From the NCBI GenBank assembly GCA_021776145.1, contig JAJFGM010000363.1, positions 1-15,289 on the forward strand: a stretch of DNA of 15,289 nt. Reading direction: 5' to 3'. Below the pieces are notes generated by a model that was not told the DNA's origin, made no database searches, and saw nothing but the letters and a program-made list of their open reading frames with translations. This DNA is from Kiloniellaceae bacterium. Its GTDB lineage: Bacteria > Pseudomonadota > Alphaproteobacteria > Kiloniellales > Kiloniellaceae. A program made the position numbers and the translations under genes. Below are positions 13,901 through 15,289 of this stretch, piece by piece; the first letter of the stretch is position 1; each line of letters opens with the position of its first letter.

Positions 13901-14366
13901 GGTGCGTGGCCTGTCCGACGCGACGGCGGTGCTTTTCCAGGCTTTCGCCGGGCCGCCGTCGGATATCGCGGGAACCTTCGCGGTTGCGCAGGGGCTGCTG
14001 ACGACCCGTGATACCAAGATCAGCGGACGTGACGCGACGGCGGAGACGACCGCCGACATCTCCTTGCCGGCCTGGCAGATGGACAGCCGCACAACCGTCT
14101 ATCGCAGTGTCGACCCGCAAACACCCTACTTGACGGCGGCGGTGCGCGGTCCAATCAACGGACCCAACGTCAAGATTGGCGGACAGCCCTTCCAACGCCG
14201 TACGGACGAACCGGCGACCAGCCAACCCGCGGCAGCGAGCGGACCGCAGCCCAGCGGTGCGCAGCCAACGGGGTCCGGCACGGCGCAGCCTTCGCAGCAG
14301 CCGCAGGATCTCAAAAAACTCAAACCGAAAGACGTCTTGAAACAACTGCTCAAGGGCTTGGAATGA
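10986..14366 (+). CDS. Large AsmA-family protein (1126 aa)
   Basis: Residues 1-25 form an N-terminal membrane anchor (MKKLLFILLGLAVVIVAAVF). The AsmA signature follows: VDWNAHKDRVTVEVEAATGR, then ISLSLLPTPALSASKISLAN and an LLQGKIQVESF strand pattern. Long repetitive beta-rich regions, broken by low-complexity Ala/Pro/Ser and Gly/Gln linkers (near residues 135-155, 350-375, 535-575, 805-815), lead to a C-terminal AsmA-like domain at about 935-1070 (NLSGEGEFSGGLIV, GLLTTRDTKISG, VKIGGQP). A Pro/Gln-rich tail ends with a basic helix. AsmA/YhdP/TamB relatives are thought to bridge the envelope and carry phospholipid; here this is inferred from family. The start is TTG 10986 with AGGA eight bases upstream, the only start that keeps the whole anchor. 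The gene stands alone and converges with the ribbon-helix-helix gene. Confidence 0.93.
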   Translation: MKKLLFILLGLAVVIVAAVFVVPGLVDWNAHKDRVTVEVEAATGRAMTIEGDISLSLLPTPALSASKISLANIEGGSADHLIKLEELRVRVALMPLLQGKIQVESFTLIEPEILLEELPDGRRNWEFQPSEAASTDASAGQAGDAAPSDGGGLAGQIRFDRVEIEGGSLVIATPDFNDRIDDLDAQISADTLHGPYSIAGTAKVRGLAPRFNIAVGRLVTDGASSLSFEAFLGDAVLQFSGALSNHPGGSSLRGNLRVEGQSLSALASEMAGDAAAPLDRFTQAFSLSTTVSADQKSVKAEKIALRLGDVSLSGELVAALADRPEISIDLAVKRLDLDDFFPPNQTDEPAPIEVGESEAVPTQSPTAPGAGREPAFALPSDVNVAVRASVEALVYRQQVVRQLRVEARLVDGELDLTRFIALLPGGSDVALTGKVTPGETGPRFDGSLEAASDNLRGLLAWIGVDVAAVPSDRLRKMSFSSQLAVTPEQLTATRLDLRLDVSRITGGVAIALRERLGLGIGLKLDKMNLDAYLPPAQAGESSDQQASQQAAFADGTAAADNTATENQPKPDALAHLAGFDANMDIKVGNLTYQGMPIHDVHLDGTLQNGALTVRQFRVGDVAGASGQFVGKVSGLEGTPSLDGRVDFDTRAAGRLAKLAGLDAGAVGPIEEISVRADLAGSMEALSFDGNVATLGGTFNLTGLAKPEDGSFDFQFDAGHPSLPGLLHAAGAPVALNPALGQLEFSARVSGTPLALRADDLRADFGGIKMAGAMQLDLSGDKPKLGLDLDTGDLRLDQILAQDSGGGGGQGGALHPRWSRESIDVTVLENLDADLNIRSTAILAGGVRLDQATLVAVLRDAVVDLQRLSGVFYDGAVLASGRIQGGAALAAELDLGVKGMNLQRLLREFADNDRFSGPLDVKARLSSRGRSEADLVSNLSGEGEFSGGLIVKMKVEEQAATALLGLLGKKVKEVRGLSDATAVLFQAFAGPPSDIAGTFAVAQGLLTTRDTKISGRDATAETTADISLPAWQMDSRTTVYRSVDPQTPYLTAAVRGPINGPNVKIGGQPFQRRTDEPATSQPAAASGPQPSGAQPTGSGTAQPSQQPQDLKKLKPKDVLKQLLKGLE

Positions 14367-14387
14367 AGCGGCTTGGCGCGCGGGTGT

Positions 14388-14621
14388 TCATAGGCCGCCG
14401 GTGGCATTGGCCAAGAGATAGACGCGGATAGCGCTGGAGAGATTGCCGTCGCGGTCGCGGTCGATCTCCTCGACAAGGGCGTTTATCGAGCAGTCGCGCA
14501 GAGCGGCCTGGCGTTTCAGCGCCTCCCAGAAGGCGGCTTCAAGCGAAATGCTGGTCTTATGCCCGGCGACAGTAACCGACCGCTTGACGATTTTCTGTGA
14601 CATGTCTGGCGTCTGCGACAT
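14388..14621 (-). CDS. Ribbon-helix-helix domain protein (77 aa)
   Basis: This small protein matches the alphaproteobacterial RHH family. A basic beta strand (KIVKRSVTVAGHKTSISLE, about 10-28) is followed by two helices (AAFWEALKRQAALRDCSINA, then LVEEIDRDRDGNLSSAIRVYLL). The family has a ribbon-helix-helix DNA-binding fold, though its targets are largely unknown. The ATG at 14621 has GAGG eight bases upstream; an ATG at 14603 in the same frame is second choice. The gene begins 24 bases after the fumarase stop, so the two are probably co-transcribed, an arrangement seen in other Alphaproteobacteria. No link to the copper genes is evident. Confidence 0.88.
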   Translation of the reverse strand: MSQTPDMSQKIVKRSVTVAGHKTSISLEAAFWEALKRQAALRDCSINALVEEIDRDRDGNLSSAIRVYLLANATGGL

Positions 14622-14645
14622 GAATGCGCCTCGGCGATGCCGTGG

Positions 14646-15289
14646 CTATGGTTTGCGGTTGACGCTCTTACGCGCCGGCCTACGGGCCGCGCGTTTTGCC
14701 GCAGTCTTGGGTTTCGCCGCGGCCTTGGATCTTGACGGGGGCCTGGGTTTTGCCGGGGCTTTCGCTTTTGCCGCAACTTTCGCTTTTACGGGGGCTCTCT
14801 TGGCCGCCTTCAGCGGGGCTCGTTGCTTGGTCTTGGCGGCGGGTTTTCTCGGTCCCAGCATGCCGCGGGGATCGACCCATTTGTCGAAGTCCGCGGCGCT
14901 GAGCAGACCCAGGGCGACAGCGGAGTCCTTCAGGGTCGACTGCTCGGAATAGGCTTTCTTGGCCACCTTGGCCGCGTTGTCGTAACCGATGTGCGGGTTC
15001 AAGGCGGTGACCAGCATCAACGACTGCTGCATGAGCTGGGTGATACGGGCCTCGTTGGCCTCGATGCCGTCAACGCAATTTTCGCGGAAGCTGTCGCAGG
15101 CATCGCCGATGAGTTTGGCCGACTGCAGCAGGGAATAGATCATCACCGGCTTGAAGACGTTGAGTTCGAAGTGCCCATTCGAGCCGGCGATGCTGACGGT
15201 GGTGTGGTTACCCATGACCTGGGCGCAGACCATGGTCATGGCCTCGGCCTGAGTCGGATTGACCTTGCCCGGCATGATCGAGGAGCCTG
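14646..15289 (-). CDS. fumC: Class II fumarase, C-terminal part, with histone-H1-like basic tail (partial)
   Basis: The 5' end lies beyond the window. The visible part opens with the fumarase/aspartase signature GSSIMPGKVNP (the frame continues upstream of the first ATG to the edge), then FELNVFKPVMIYSLLQSAKL, the NPHIGYDNAAKVAKKAY core and the usual end FDKWVDPRGMLGP. Class II fumarase catalyses fumarate to malate in the TCA cycle as a cytoplasmic tetramer. Normal fumarases stop about here; this one continues in frame for about 67 residues rich in Lys, Ala and Pro with AAK and KAK units, like histone-H1-like or AlgP-like tails. The signature and length leave little doubt about identity (it could in principle be a related aspartase, but the C-terminal motif favours fumarase). 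The ribbon-helix-helix gene follows. Confidence 0.92.
   Translation of the reverse strand, partial: GSSIMPGKVNPTQAEAMTMVCAQVMGNHTTVSIAGSNGHFELNVFKPVMIYSLLQSAKLIGDACDSFRENCVDGIEANEARITQLMQQSLMLVTALNPHIGYDNAAKVAKKAYSEQSTLKDSAVALGLLSAADFDKWVDPRGMLGPRKPAAKTKQRAPLKAAKRAPVKAKVAAKAKAPAKPRPPSRSKAAAKPKTAAKRAARRPARKSVNRKP
14649..14849 (-). repeat. Lys/Ala/Pro low-complexity tail coding region of fumC
   Basis: This stretch encodes the last 67 or so residues of the fumarase, made of irregular AKAPAK, AAKPK and AKRA units. On the DNA, short GCAAAAGCGAAAGC-like words recur near 14750-14790, suggesting growth by slippage or unequal exchange. It is in frame and ends at TAG 14646-14648. Confidence 0.75.

Overview
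The window is GC-rich, dense bacterial chromosome. Codon use, an AsmA-family giant, a fumC / ribbon-helix-helix gene pair and CueR/HmrR-type copper control suggest a member of the Alphaproteobacteria, perhaps Rhodospirillales-like; this is inference from gene content, not a proven placement. I see no tRNA, rRNA, CRISPR array, transposase or integrase.

The core (433 to 8277) is a divergent copper-resistance locus. On the minus strand, a Cu(I) P1B-type ATPase (1319-3793), a CueR/HmrR-type MerR regulator (918-1322) and a membrane-anchored c-type cytochrome (433-921) are joined by two ATGA stop/start overlaps and so form one tight operon. On the plus strand follow a small His/Cys-rich exported protein (4389-4751), a CopI-like cupredoxin (5084-5671), a PcoA/CopA-type multicopper oxidase with a Met-rich tandem repeat (5711-7531) and a CopB outer-membrane protein (7543-8277). 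Each arm starts from a promoter with the MerR-family layout: TTGACC, a 19-bp spacer, and a spacer dyad of the CueR form ACCTTNC-N7-GGAANGT (minus strand 3848-3878; plus strand 4321-4351). The simplest reading is that one CueR-like sensor switches on both arms when cytoplasmic Cu(I) rises. The ATPase exports Cu(I) from the cytoplasm, the cupredoxin and oxidase bind and oxidise it in the periplasm, and CopB acts at the outer membrane.

The region between the arms (3879-4320) holds a long imperfect palindrome (3923-3982) that looks like a dispersed extragenic element. The gap between the His-rich gene and the cupredoxin (4752-5083) has two small hairpins and no gene.

To the right lie a six-TM class III adenylate cyclase (8478-9776), a small SHOCT-domain membrane protein (10219-10554) of a type often found near metal-resistance genes, an overlooked 53-residue basic protein on the minus strand (10642-10803), a 1126-residue AsmA-family protein starting at TTG (10986-14366), a ribbon-helix-helix protein (14388-14621) and the C-terminal part of class II fumarase (14646 to the edge). 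The fumarase carries an unusual Lys/Ala/Pro-rich, histone-H1-like tail after its normal end. At the left edge is the start of an unrecognised minus-strand gene (1-127), and between it and the cytochrome a possible small membrane-protein ORF.
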